Notes under the pieces: model-generated
Database searches by the model: none
What the model saw: only the letters and a program-made list of their open reading frames with translations
What the model was told of the DNA's origin: nothing
Translations under genes and position numbers: made by a program
In this document: positions 25,239 through 33,380 of the stretch, one piece after another
Position numbering within the stretch: position 1 is the first letter of the stretch
Layout of the letters: the number at the start of each line of letters is the position of its first letter
Assembly: GCF_026008495.1 (NCBI RefSeq)
Contig: NZ_BQUN01000003.1
Coordinates: 1 to 64,000, forward strand
From: Streptomyces sp. A012304
Lineage (GTDB): Bacteria > Actinomycetota > Actinomycetes > Streptomycetales > Streptomycetaceae
Direction: 5' to 3'
Length of the DNA: 64,000 nucleotides

Positions 25239-25802
25239 TCAGCTGGAGCGGAAGAGCAGGCCCGCCAGGGTCCGGAAGATCTCCTCGGGGTCACGGCCGC
25301 CCACCGCGTCGTCGAGGTTGTGGCTCAGGAGCAGGGTGGCGAATCCATGGGCCAGGGACCAGGCGGCGACCCCGGCGAGGCGGGCGTCGGTGCCGTGGTC
25401 CTCGGGGCGCACGGGGGCGACGGCCGCGCGCAGGGCGTCGCCGGCCAGGGTGCGGGCCGTGGTCAGTTCCAGGTCGTCGGCGCGCAGCAGGTCCGGCGCG
25501 AACATCACCTGGAAGTGGGCGGGGTGCTCGCGGGCGAAGCGGACGTAACGCACGCCCGCGTCCTTGAGGTCGGACGCCTCCGCCGTCGCGGCGGCGAGCA
25601 GCCCGAACCCCTCCGCGGCGATCGCCGTCAGCAGGCCGGTGCGGTCCCGGAAGTGGTGGGCCGGAGCCGCGTGCGAGACGCCGGCGCGGCGGGCGAGATC
25701 GCGCAGGCTCAGCGCGGAGGGCCCGTCGGCGGCGATGACGTCGAGGGCGGCGCCGAGGATGGCGCGGCGCAGGTCGCCATGGTGGTAGGGACGGTCGCTC
25801 AT
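25239..25802 (-). CDS. TetR-family transcriptional regulator
   Basis: A 187-residue repressor. The N-terminal HTH is RRAILGAALDVIAADGPSALSLRDLARRAGVSHAAPAHHFRDRTGLL. The C-terminal ligand domain contains FAREHPAHFQVMFAPDL, resembling the TetR_C_33-type (WHG) domain. ATG 25802 is chosen behind AGGATG; a start three codons earlier is possible. It diverges from the SCO6745-family gene across an operator-like inverted repeat, so it probably controls that gene and itself. A broken dehydrogenase lies downstream. Confidence 0.92.
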   Translation of the reverse strand: MSDRPYHHGDLRRAILGAALDVIAADGPSALSLRDLARRAGVSHAAPAHHFRDRTGLLTAIAAEGFGLLAAATAEASDLKDAGVRYVRFAREHPAHFQVMFAPDLLRADDLELTTARTLAGDALRAAVAPVRPEDHGTDARLAGVAAWSLAHGFATLLLSHNLDDAVGGRDPEEIFRTLAGLLFRSS

Positions 25803-25830
25803 GGACAGCATCCTACGCCGTATCTAGCCA

Positions 25831-25871
25831 TTGACAAGTTGACGGGGGTGAGGCAATCTTGTCGTTGTCAA
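25831..25871. promoter_or_regulatory. TetR operator candidate and rightward promoter
   Basis: TTGACAA at 25831-25837 and its inverse TTGTCAA at 25865-25871 flank the intergenic centre. TTGACA at 25831-25836 with CAATCT at 25854-25859 (17-base spacer) makes a good rightward sigma-70-type promoter. A repressor bound to the inverted repeat would cover it. Confidence 0.6.
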
Positions 25872-25927
25872 GTTGTGCGGAGCGTGCGCCGCGCGGTGCG
25901 GTGCCGCATATGGCGAGGGGGAACGTC

Positions 25928-26875
25928 ATGACCGAACAGACAAGCACCCGGATCCAGGCGAACGACCAGGTCGAGGGCGTGGACGGGACCGGGAAGGCCG
26001 GTCCCGAGAGCGCGATGCCGCCGGCTCGGGCGCGCCGCCTGTGGCACCTGCTGGAACCGCTGCACGCGGTGTTCTACTACGCGCCCGAGGTCTCCGAGGA
26101 GGCCGCCGCCCTCGGATACCCCACCGAGGACCGCTGGCCCAGCTACTTCCCGCTGCGAGCCGCGCCCCTGGGCCCGGTGGGCGGTACGGCGGTGGCGTCC
26201 GCCTTCTACAGCTTCCAGCCCGGCATGGTCGCCCGGCACATGGACGGGGCGTGGCGGATCGCCGAGCCGCAGGCCGTGCTGGCGGCGCGGCTGCGGGGCG
26301 TCGACCGCACCTACCGCCGACTGTTCGGCGACGGGGTGGACAGCCCCGAGCTGGCGGAGGCCGCCGCTCTCGCCCGCCGCGCCGCCGAGGCGGCCGACCT
26401 CGCCGGACGCCCCCTCGCCGCGGCCAACGCCGCCCTGGACTGGCCGGTGGAGCCCCACCTCCAGCTGTGGCAGGCGGCGACGATCCTGCGGGAGCACCGC
26501 GGCGACGGCCACCTCGCCGCCCTGCTGACCGCCGGCCTCGACCCCGCTGAGGCGCTGGTGTCCTTCGCCGCGATAGGCGCCGCGTCCGTCGAGCGCTTCG
26601 CGAGCCGCGGCTGGACGCCCGAGGAGTGGACGGCGGCAAGCGACCGCCTGGCCGCGCGCGGCCTGCTCGACGCGGACGGCACGGCCACGGAGGCGGGCCG
26701 TGACCTGCGCCGCCGTGTCGAGGAGGCCACCGACCGGCTCGCCCTCGGACCCTGGCTCGCCCTCGGCCCGGAGGCCTGCGAACGCCTTGCGGCGCTGCTC
26801 GGCGACTACTGGGTCGCGGTCATCGGCTCAGGCCTGCTGCCCTCGGAGTCGACGCTGGGGATCGGCAAGGTCTGA
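25928..26875 (+). CDS. SCO6745-family protein (helix-turn-helix-like, SalK-type)
   Basis: A 315-residue soluble protein that I recognise as the family named after SCO6745. The core begins ARRLWHLLEPLHAVFYYAPEVSEEAAALGY. Further features are YFPLRAAPLGPVG, FYSFQPGMVARHMDGAW and a C-terminal winged-helix-like part (SRGWTPEEWTAASDRLAARGLLDADGTATEAG). Its biochemical function is not established. The ATG follows GAGGGGGAA. It diverges from a TetR gene across a shared operator and is therefore probably induced by the TetR ligand. Possible roles are a regulator or a small-molecule-binding protein. Confidence 0.75.
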   Translation: MTEQTSTRIQANDQVEGVDGTGKAGPESAMPPARARRLWHLLEPLHAVFYYAPEVSEEAAALGYPTEDRWPSYFPLRAAPLGPVGGTAVASAFYSFQPGMVARHMDGAWRIAEPQAVLAARLRGVDRTYRRLFGDGVDSPELAEAAALARRAAEAADLAGRPLAAANAALDWPVEPHLQLWQAATILREHRGDGHLAALLTAGLDPAEALVSFAAIGAASVERFASRGWTPEEWTAASDRLAARGLLDADGTATEAGRDLRRRVEEATDRLALGPWLALGPEACERLAALLGDYWVAVIGSGLLPSESTLGIGKV

Positions 26876-26914
26876 CGCCAGGGCGTTGCGACGCCCGGGT
26901 CGGCGGTCGGCCCA

Positions 26915-26994
26915 CGGGAGTCCGCGCTCCGGGAGTCCGCGTTTCCGTGAGTCCGCGTCTCCGGGGGTCCGCGTCTCCGGGAGTCCCGCGCGCC
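26915..26994. repeat. five tandem 16-bp repeats
   Basis: Units of GGGAGTCCGCGTCTCC and close variants begin near 26915, 26931, 26947, 26963 and 26979. They fill the spacer between the SCO6745-family gene and the convergent small gene at 27004. Confidence 0.85.
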
Positions 26995-27003
26995 GCGCCG
27001 CCG

Positions 27004-27189
27004 CTACGGCTGCTCCGGCGGCCGCTGCTCGTCCTCCATGCCGAGCCGTCGCTGCATGTGCTGCTGGGCGGAGTCGACCTGGGACTCGCGCTTGTTGCCC
27101 GTCCTCTCGTTCGCCTTCTGTTCCGCGGTGTCGGACATGCGCTTCGCCTTGTCCCGCCCGTGGCCTTTGAGCTTGTCGAAGATGCCCAT
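27004..27189 (-). CDS. small charged stress-type protein (Rv0909/CsbD-like)
   Basis: A 61-residue hydrophilic protein rich in Lys, Glu, Gln and Asp. It begins MGIFDKLKGHGRDKAKRMSD and continues TAEQKANERTGNKRE. The MGxFDKxK start and amphipathic repeats recall the short proteins labelled Rv0909-type antitoxins or CsbD-like stress proteins, but the match is loose. AAGGAG stands eight bases before the ATG. No toxin-like partner is next to it. A general-stress role is the simplest inference. Confidence 0.6.
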   Translation of the reverse strand: MGIFDKLKGHGRDKAKRMSDTAEQKANERTGNKRESQVDSAQQHMQRRLGMEDEQRPPEQP

Positions 27190-27387
27190 CGAGAGCTCCT
27201 TCCGGAGGTGACTCTCCACCGACGATATGCCCGGCTTGTGAAGCATGCCCACTGTGGCCGATGGTGGTCTGAACCTCCCCGGCGTCACCGGCCACCCCCT
27301 CACTTACCGTGTAGGCGAGTCCGCCAGGGGAAAGCGCCCTGTGCGGGATGACGGCGGTCCGGCAACGGCCAGGCAGGGGAGGGGCGC

Positions 27388-28197
27388 GTGAGGCGTCTGA
27401 GGGGTGGGGCGGCCGTCGGCGTCGGGCCGGCGGGCGCTGGGAGCGGCACACGGTTCCTCCGTGCGGCGGCAGGGGCGGCAGCCGCCGTGCTCCTGGTCTC
27501 GGGATGCGAGGGTCTCGGCGAAGCGGACTCCTCGGCGGGATCCGGGCCCACCGCCTCGGACGGGCAGGCCGTCAGCCCACTGAAGAATCCGGACGGTACG
27601 AAGCCGGGGCTCGCGCCCGTGACGACGGATGCGGACCAGACCGCGGCCCGCAAGCTCATCGAGGAGGTGGACACGAAGAAGCGGGGACCGAAGACGGGCT
27701 ACGAGCGGGACGAGTTCGGCTACGCCTGGATGGACACGGCCGACGGGGTGCCGCTCGCGAGGAACGGGTGCGACACCCGCAACGATCTCCTTCGCCGTGA
27801 CGGTCGCGACCTTCGTTTCCGGGCCGGCTCGGACTGCGTGGTCATCGCGATGACGCTGCACGATCCGTACACCGGGACGACCATCGAGTGGCGCAAGCAG
27901 CAGGCCTCCGAGGTGCAGATAGACCATGTGGTGCCGCTGTCGTACAGCTGGCAGATGGGTGCGTCGCGCTGGCCGGAGAGCAAGCGTGAGCAGCTCGCCA
28001 ACGACGTGCTCAACCTGATGCCGGTCGAGGGGCGGGCCAACTCGGCCAAAGGTGATTCCGGGCTCGCCTCCTGGCTGCCGCCCGACAAACGGATCAGGTG
28101 CGCCTACGCCGTCCGGTTCGCGCAGGTCGCCCTGAAGTACGAGATGCCGGTGACCGCACCGGACAAGCAGATGATGCTGCGTCAGTGCGGCGGCTGA
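27388..28197 (+). CDS. secreted HNH endonuclease lipoprotein (DUF1524/GmrSD-C-like)
   Basis: A 269-residue predicted nuclease exported as a lipoprotein. The signal peptide covers residues 1-39 and ends at the lipobox VSG-Cys40. The nuclease core contains the EVQIDHVVPLSYSW motif (Asp179-His180) and NDVLNLMPVEGRANSAKGD, the His-Asn-type beta-beta-alpha metal finger found in DUF1524 and GmrSD C-terminal domains. GTG start lies behind GGAGGGG. A TACCGT -10 box lies near 27305. Possible uses are nutrient DNA degradation, nuclease competition at the cell surface, or a barrier to incoming DNA. Confidence 0.88.
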   Translation: MRRLRGGAAVGVGPAGAGSGTRFLRAAAGAAAAVLLVSGCEGLGEADSSAGSGPTASDGQAVSPLKNPDGTKPGLAPVTTDADQTAARKLIEEVDTKKRGPKTGYERDEFGYAWMDTADGVPLARNGCDTRNDLLRRDGRDLRFRAGSDCVVIAMTLHDPYTGTTIEWRKQQASEVQIDHVVPLSYSWQMGASRWPESKREQLANDVLNLMPVEGRANSAKGDSGLASWLPPDKRIRCAYAVRFAQVALKYEMPVTAPDKQMMLRQCGG

Positions 28198-28207
28198 CCG
28201 ACGAGCG

Positions 28208-29446
28208 TTACGGGCGGTCCGCGCGAGGGCCGACCGGCTGATCCCGGACGGCGGCCGGTGGCCGGCTGCCCGTCGCTCGGGGCCCGCGGCCGCGCAGCGC
28301 CACCAGGTGGCGGGCGAGGGCGAAGCCGGTGAGCAGCGTCACCAGCGCGCACACGCCCCACCACCCGACCCGGCCGTACGCGCGCACCCCGAGCCAGGAG
28401 CCCGCGCTGCCGCCCAGGTAGGCGCAGGTCATGTAGGCGGTGTTGAGCCTGCTGCGGGCGTCGGGACGCAGGGCGTAGATCCGGGCCTGGTTGGCGACCA
28501 TGCCCGACTGCATGGCGATGTCGAGCAGCAGCGTGCCGGCCACCAGAGCGGCCAGCCCCGGCGCGCCGCCCAAGGTCCCCGCGGTCAGGACCGCAGCCGA
28601 CAAGAGGACACCCAGCATGCAGACGAGGCTGACCGCGTCCGGCCCGTGGCGGTCCACCAGCCGTCCGGCGAGCGGCGTGCAGAGCATGGTCCCGCCGCCG
28701 ACCAGGGCGAGCAGTCCCAGGGCGTGGGCGCCCAGGCCGTAGGAGGGGCCGGTGAGAAGCAGCGCCAGACTCGTCCACACGGCCGAGAATCCGGCGAAGA
28801 CCATCGCCTGGTAGAGGCAGGAGCGTCGCAGGTCCGGCTCGGTGCGCAGCAGGCGCGGCGCCGCGGCGAGCAGCGCCGGGTACGGCTGACGCGAGGACGG
28901 GGTGGTGGCGGGCACCGCGCGGGCCAGGACGCCCGCGAGGCACAGCACCAGGACGGCGGCCACCAGGTAGGGGGCCCGCCAGCCCAGCCGTTCGCCGAGG
29001 GCCCCGCCGAAGGTGCGGGCCAGCAGCATGCCGCCGATCGACCCGCTCAGCAGAGTGCCGAGCACCGCGCCGCGGCGGTCGGCGGCCACCAGCCCGGCCG
29101 CCAGCGGGCCGACCACCTGCGCGGCCACCGTGGTGAGGCCGACGCAGGCACTGGCCGCCACCAGCAGCGGCAGGGTGGGAGCGCAGCCCGCGGCGAGCAG
29201 ACCCACACCGGTCAGGCAGAGCAGGACGACGAGGAACGAGCGGTGCGCGAGCCGGTCACCGAGCGGAACCAGCAGGAACATCCCTGCGGTGTAACCGGCC
29301 TGGGTGGCGGTCACCGCCAGGGAGGCCGCGTCGGAAGACGTGTGCAGCCCGGCGGCGACCAGGGGAACGACCGCCTGCGGGAAGTAGATGTTGCCCACGG
29401 CCACCGCGCAGGTCATGGCCAGCAGCAAGGTCGTCCGGCGGCCCAT
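28208..29446 (-). CDS. MFS transporter (12-TM, sugar-efflux/DHA1-like)
   Basis: A 412-residue efflux-type permease. It opens LLLAMTCAVAVGNIYFPQAVVPLVAAGL, with MFS motif A-like VPLGDRLAHRS after TM2 and a total of about 12 hydrophobic segments. It resembles the YnfM/AraJ-like branch. The ATG has a weak ribosome site and lies two bases beyond the stop of a coding remnant (29449-29640), suggesting former translational coupling. The IS element at 29.6-31.5 kb separates it from a divergent ArsR-type regulator. Its original promoter or upstream partner gene may be lost. Confidence 0.85.
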   Translation of the reverse strand: MGRRTTLLLAMTCAVAVGNIYFPQAVVPLVAAGLHTSSDAASLAVTATQAGYTAGMFLLVPLGDRLAHRSFLVVLLCLTGVGLLAAGCAPTLPLLVAASACVGLTTVAAQVVGPLAAGLVAADRRGAVLGTLLSGSIGGMLLARTFGGALGERLGWRAPYLVAAVLVLCLAGVLARAVPATTPSSRQPYPALLAAAPRLLRTEPDLRRSCLYQAMVFAGFSAVWTSLALLLTGPSYGLGAHALGLLALVGGGTMLCTPLAGRLVDRHGPDAVSLVCMLGVLLSAAVLTAGTLGGAPGLAALVAGTLLLDIAMQSGMVANQARIYALRPDARSRLNTAYMTCAYLGGSAGSWLGVRAYGRVGWWGVCALVTLLTGFALARHLVALRGRGPRATGSRPPAAVRDQPVGPRADRP

Positions 29447-29448
29447 GC

Positions 29449-29640
29449 TCAGTCCACCGGCCCGTCTGCGACATGGACGACCCGTCCGGCGACGGACCCC
29501 GCCTCGGGACTCACCAGCTCACACCGATCGCCAGACCGTCGGCCGTCGACCGCCGGACGCTCCACCACCACCGCGCCGGCGCCGCGTGCCGCGCAGGTGT
29601 CGCGTGCCGCGTAGGTGGCGATCGTGGTGCGCTGCCCATC
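29449..29640 (-). pseudogene. C-terminal coding remnant cut off by the IS element
   Basis: A leftward frame ends with a stop two bases before the MFS ATG. It reads TTIATYAARDTCAARGAGAVV ... VAGRVVHVADGPVD over about 63 codons with strongly G/C third positions. Beyond 29640 the same frame enters the IS200/IS605 element, where it is only antisense to tnpA. This looks like the 3' end of a real gene interrupted by the insertion. I do not recognise the family. Confidence 0.5.
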
Positions 29641-29776
29641 AAGACCTAGCCAGGGGACGCCCCGCTTCAGCGGGGGGTGGGGAATGGCTTCTGAGCCCTG
29701 CTCTGGCCTTAACTGTGCGCACGGATCTGCACTGTTCACCTGAGCCCACCTTTCTGCCGCACTAGACCTGCGGCGC

Positions 29777-30219
29777 GTGTATAGGGATCGCGTGACCGTG
29801 ACCAGGAAGGTTCGCCGATTCTCCGGCGGCGTGTACGACCTCGGGCTCCACGTGGTGTGGTGCCCGAAGTACCGCCGTCCGGTCCTCGGCGGGCGGGTCG
29901 CGGAACGACTGGAGGAGCTGATCCGGCAGAAGGCAGACGAACGCGGGTGGGAGATCATCGCCCTTGAGGTGATGCCCGACCACGTCCACCTCTTCGTCAA
30001 GCACGACCCGAAGTCATCGGCCTCGTACGTGGCGAACCAGTTCAAGGGCTTCACCTCCCGCGTGCTGCGGGAGGAATTCCCGCACCTGAAGTCGCGGATG
30101 CCACGCTGTGGTCGTCGTCATACTTCGCGGCATCGGTCGGCGCCGTGTCGGCGGCCACGGTCGAGAAGTACATCAACACCCAGTGGGAACGCCCGTGGAA
30201 GAAGGGGGACGGCTCGTGA
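29777..30219 (+). pseudogene. tnpA: IS200-type Y1 transposase, frameshifted
   Basis: Single-strand HUH transposase. HVVWCPKYRRPVL and the HUH motif DHVHLF are in the first frame. After KSRMP (codon at 30101) the expected TLWSSSYFAA continues only in the +2-shifted frame from 30103, through the segment with the catalytic Tyr (TVEKYI) to the stop at 30217. One base is missing in the Pro codon. The first-frame product lacks the catalytic Tyr, so it should not transpose. Start may be GTG 29777 or 29792. Confidence 0.9.
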
Positions 30220-31424
30220 TCCGCGCGTACAAGTTCCTCCTGCGCCCCACGGCCCCTCAGACGGTCGCGCTGGGCGAGATGCTGCGGGACCACTGCTCCC
30301 TCTACAACGGGGCGTTGCAGGAACGCCGGGACGCCTACCGGCACACCTCGAAGGCCACCGTCCGCTACGGCGACCAGTCCGCGCAGCTCAAGGAGATCCG
30401 GGCGTTCGACCCCGAGCGTCAGGGCCGCTGGTCGTTCTCCTCCCAGCAGGCCACCCTGCGCCGCCTCGACAAGGCGTTCGCCGCGTTCTTCCGCCGCGTC
30501 AAGGCCGGGCAGACACCGGGCTACCCCCGCTTCAAGGGCGTCGGCCACTTCGACACCGTCACCTTCCCGAAGGACGGCGACGGCTGCCGCTGGGACAGCA
30601 CGCCCCACGACCCGCAGACCCGCGTCCGCCTCCAAGGCGTCGGGCACATCCGAGTGCACCGGCACCGGCCCGTACAAGGCCGCGTCAAGACGATCAGCGT
30701 GAAGCGCGAGGGCAACCGCTGGTACGTCGTACTCGCCTGCGGCGAGGTGCCCGCCGAGGAACTGCCGCCCACCGGGGCGATCGTCGGTATCGACATGGGC
30801 GTCACCCACTTCCTGACCACCTCCGGCGGCGAACACATCGCCAACCCCCGCTTCCTCCAAGCGGCGGCCGGCGACCTGGCCGAAGCACAGCGGCACCTCG
30901 AGACGTTCCCCAAGCGCACCAAGCGGCGTACCAAGGCACATCGTGCCGCCGCCCGGAAGGTCGCCAAGCTGCACGCCAGGATCCGGCGGCAGCGCGCCGA
31001 CTTCCACCACAAGAGCGCCCGCGCGCTGATCACCGACCACGACGTGATCGCGCACGAGCGGCTGAACACAGCGGGCATGACCAAGAGCCCCGCCCTCAAG
31101 GCCGGCCCCGAGCAGCCCGGCGGCTTCCTGCCGAACGGTGCTGCCGCGAAGGCCGGGCTCAACCGCAGCATCCTCGACGCGGGTTGGGCGCAGTTCCTCG
31201 GGATCCTGGCGAACAAGGCTGAGAGTGCCGGTCGCCTCGTGGTCCCGGTGGACGCGCGCAACACCTCCCGCACGTGCCCCGAATGCGGGCATGTCGCGAA
31301 GGAGAACCGCGCCACCCAAGCGAAGTTCCAGTGCGTCAGATGCGGGTTCGCGGCGAACGCGGACCACGTCGGCGCGGTGAACGTCCTCAACAGGGCCGGG
31401 CTGGCCCTCTGCGACGTGGCCTAG
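30216..31424 (+). CDS. tnpB: TnpB RNA-guided nuclease / IS605 accessory protein
   Basis: A 402-residue protein with a GTG start that overlaps the tnpA stop by four bases. RuvC acidic residues are Asp193 (GIDMGVTHF), Glu281 (AHERLN) and Asp383 (ADHVGAVN). The zinc finger between the last two has CPECGH and CVRCGF. The N-terminal RAYKFLLRPT and LYNGALQERRDAY segments are typical of the family. TnpB proteins are RNA-guided DNA nucleases that use an RNA from the element's right end. All catalytic residues are intact although tnpA is broken, so it may persist as a stand-alone nuclease. Confidence 0.93.
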   Translation: MIRAYKFLLRPTAPQTVALGEMLRDHCSLYNGALQERRDAYRHTSKATVRYGDQSAQLKEIRAFDPERQGRWSFSSQQATLRRLDKAFAAFFRRVKAGQTPGYPRFKGVGHFDTVTFPKDGDGCRWDSTPHDPQTRVRLQGVGHIRVHRHRPVQGRVKTISVKREGNRWYVVLACGEVPAEELPPTGAIVGIDMGVTHFLTTSGGEHIANPRFLQAAAGDLAEAQRHLETFPKRTKRRTKAHRAAARKVAKLHARIRRQRADFHHKSARALITDHDVIAHERLNTAGMTKSPALKAGPEQPGGFLPNGAAAKAGLNRSILDAGWAQFLGILANKAESAGRLVVPVDARNTSRTCPECGHVAKENRATQAKFQCVRCGFAANADHVGAVNVLNRAGLALCDVA

Positions 31425-31470
31425 CCACCGACGCAGGAAGCCCGCGCGTTTACGCGTGGGTGGAGTCACG
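31425..31470 (+). ncRNA. candidate omega-RNA 3' scaffold at the IS right end
   Basis: Just past the tnpB stop is GCAGGAAGCCCGCGCG, a TTTA loop, CGCGTGGG and then TGGAGTCAC. The stem is 8 bp with one G-U pair. In IS605 elements the guide RNA ends with such a hairpin, and the flanking DNA beyond the right end (from about 31471) serves as guide. The extent into tnpB and the true end are not visible from sequence alone. Confidence 0.5.
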
Positions 31471-31541
31471 AGTTGTCCGTGTCATGGAGGGAAGTCCACG
31501 GCAGCGGCGGGCCGCCGCCAACCGATGTAGCGTATGGCTTA

Positions 31542-32519
31542 ATGATCAGCTTTGTGCTCGGTGTCGAGGACCTCGCGGACACACGCTTCGCGCTCTCCCC
31601 CTTGCACGAAACGCTGTTCAGCCTGCGGGTGCTGAGGGATCCGGGCCTTTCCGCGCTGCACCTGCCCTGGCGCAGGTCCGTGCTCGGCGAACTCGGCGCG
31701 CTCGACACCGCTCTGCTGATGTCCCTGGTCGCCCAGCGGCGCACCCTCCCCGACTTCCTCACCCCGAATCCGACGAGCTTCGCCCCGGCCTTCGAGGAGG
31801 AACTCGCCGCCGTCCGCCGGACCCGCCCCGCTCAGGTCCGTCACGACCTGCTGCTCGCGCACGACCCCGACCCGCTGCCCACCGCCCTGCGCGACGCCCT
31901 GGCCGACGACCGGCGTGTCACCGGACTGCGCGACGCCATCTGTGACGTCCTGAGGCAGTACTGGGAGGTGGCCGTCGAGCCGATGTGGCCGCGGATGCGG
32001 CTGGTCCTGGAAGCCGACATGACCTACCGCGCCCGCCGGCTCGCCCTGGGAGGCGCCCGACTGCTCTTCGCCGACATGCACCCCAACCTGCGCTGGCAGG
32101 GCGGCGAGCTGCGCATCGACAAGATGATCAGCGGTCACCGCGTGCGGGCGTCCGGCCGAGGGCTGCTGCTCCTGCCGTCCGTGTTCGCGCACAAGCCCGC
32201 GCCCCCCGTCAGCCCCGACGAGCCGCCCAGCCTCGTCTATCCCTGCCGGGGAGTGGCCACCCTGTGGGACACGGCTCCACCGCCCGACAACACCGCCCTG
32301 GTGTCGCTGCTCGGCGCGTCACGAGCGAGACTGCTCGCACTGCTCGAAGAGCCGCTGCCCACGGTGGAGCTCGCCCGCCGCCTCCGGGTCACCCCCAGCG
32401 CCGTCTCCCAGCACCTGCGCGTGCTGCACGCCACCGGCCTGGTCGCCCGGGCCCGCGACGGACGACAGGTCCTGTACCGCCGCAGCCCGCTCGGCGACCG
32501 GCTCACCTCCGGGGCGTGA
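31542..32519 (+). CDS. ArsR-type regulator with DUF5937 N-terminal domain
   Basis: A 325-residue transcription factor. Residues 1-250 form a DUF5937-like domain (SPLHETLFSLRVLRDPGLSALHLPW ... LLLPSVFAHKPAPPV ... LVYPCRGVATLW). The C-terminal winged helix (LALLEEPLPTVELARRLRVTPSAVSQHLRVLHATGLVARARDGRQVLYRRSPLG) is ArsR-like and has no Cys metal-binding pair. Proteins of this build usually repress a divergent transporter gene, here most likely the MFS gene at 28208-29446. ATG 31542 lies eight bases after a TAGCGT -10 box, leaving almost no leader. The IS element now separates regulator and target. Confidence 0.85.
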   Translation: MISFVLGVEDLADTRFALSPLHETLFSLRVLRDPGLSALHLPWRRSVLGELGALDTALLMSLVAQRRTLPDFLTPNPTSFAPAFEEELAAVRRTRPAQVRHDLLLAHDPDPLPTALRDALADDRRVTGLRDAICDVLRQYWEVAVEPMWPRMRLVLEADMTYRARRLALGGARLLFADMHPNLRWQGGELRIDKMISGHRVRASGRGLLLLPSVFAHKPAPPVSPDEPPSLVYPCRGVATLWDTAPPPDNTALVSLLGASRARLLALLEEPLPTVELARRLRVTPSAVSQHLRVLHATGLVARARDGRQVLYRRSPLGDRLTSGA

Positions 32520-32636
32520 GCGGGACGGCTGCCACAGCGGCACGGGCTCAGCCCCCGCCGCGGCACCACCCGGCTCCCCGAACCCGTTCCCAAAACCCGT
32601 TGCCCACCCCCACACCCCCACACCTACCGTGACCCC

Positions 32637-33380
32637 ATGAAACTCCACGTCTCCTCCCTCGCCGAACGCCCCGAGATGCTCGGCCCGGTGCTCGACATGC
32701 CGGACAGCTGGCCGGAGTTCACCACCCAGGACCCGGTGGGCAACGCGCACTACGGGCGGATCCCCGTGGAGTTGCCGGAGCACGTGCTGTTCGCGGAGAA
32801 CGACCAGGGCGAGGTCCTCGCGCACGCCTACAGCGTGCCCTTCGCCCTGCACGCCGAGGGCCGGGGCGAGCTGCCGGCCCGGGGCTGGGACCAGGTGCTG
32901 GTGTGGGCCTTCGCCGACCTGCGGCGCGGCGTGCGGCCCGACACGGTCAGCGCGATCTCGATCGTGGTCGCCCCGCACGCCCAGGGCCTCGGCCTGTCCG
33001 GGACCATGCTCGCGGCGATGCGGGACAACGCCCGCGCGCAGGGCTTCGGCGAGGTCGTCGCCCCGGTCCGCCCGAACGCCAAGCACCTGGAACCGCACAC
33101 CCCGATCGAGGAGTACGCGCACCGGGTGCGGGACGACGGACTGCCGTACGACCCGTGGCTGCGCGTGCACGCGCGGGCGGGGGCGAGCATCGAGAGGGTG
33201 GCGCCGGCGTCGATGACGGTGGCCGCCTCACTGGAGGAGTGGCGCCGCTGGACGGGCCTGCCCTTCGACACGCGCGGCGACGTCGAGGTGCCCGGCGCAC
33301 TGGTGCCGGTGCGCTGCGAGCCGGAGCGCGACCACGCCGTCTACGTCGAACCCAACGTGTGGATGCGGCACTCCCTGTAG
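32637..33380 (+). CDS. GNAT-like N-acetyltransferase
   Basis: A 247-residue soluble protein. The acetyl-CoA-binding part is about residues 100-140: VSAISIVVAPHAQGLGLSGTMLAAMRDNARAQGFGEVVAPVRPN, with a QGLGLSG loop in place of the classical Q/RxxGxG/A. EHVLFAENDQGEVLAHAYSVPF supplies the preceding beta strands. The substrate is unknown. TACCGT at 32625-32630 lies six bases before the ATG, with no Shine-Dalgarno sequence, indicating a leaderless mRNA. It stands between the ArsR gene and the rhs gene without clear functional links. Confidence 0.8.
   Translation: MKLHVSSLAERPEMLGPVLDMPDSWPEFTTQDPVGNAHYGRIPVELPEHVLFAENDQGEVLAHAYSVPFALHAEGRGELPARGWDQVLVWAFADLRRGVRPDTVSAISIVVAPHAQGLGLSGTMLAAMRDNARAQGFGEVVAPVRPNAKHLEPHTPIEEYAHRVRDDGLPYDPWLRVHARAGASIERVAPASMTVAASLEEWRRWTGLPFDTRGDVEVPGALVPVRCEPERDHAVYVEPNVWMRHSL

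Larger units (their letters stand above)
29645..31470 (+). mobile_element. IS200/IS605-family element, tnpA broken, tnpB intact
   Basis: The element has a left-end hairpin (CCCCGC-TTCA-GCGGGG, 29660-29675) and a tnpA-tnpB pair in the usual order with a 4-base overlap. A right-end hairpin follows (CCCGCGCG-TTTA-CGCGTGGG, 31441-31460). Both ends are subterminal hairpins, as in this single-strand-transposing family, and no target duplication is expected. The exact boundaries were not determined. It lies between an MFS gene and its likely ArsR-type regulator. Confidence 0.8.
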
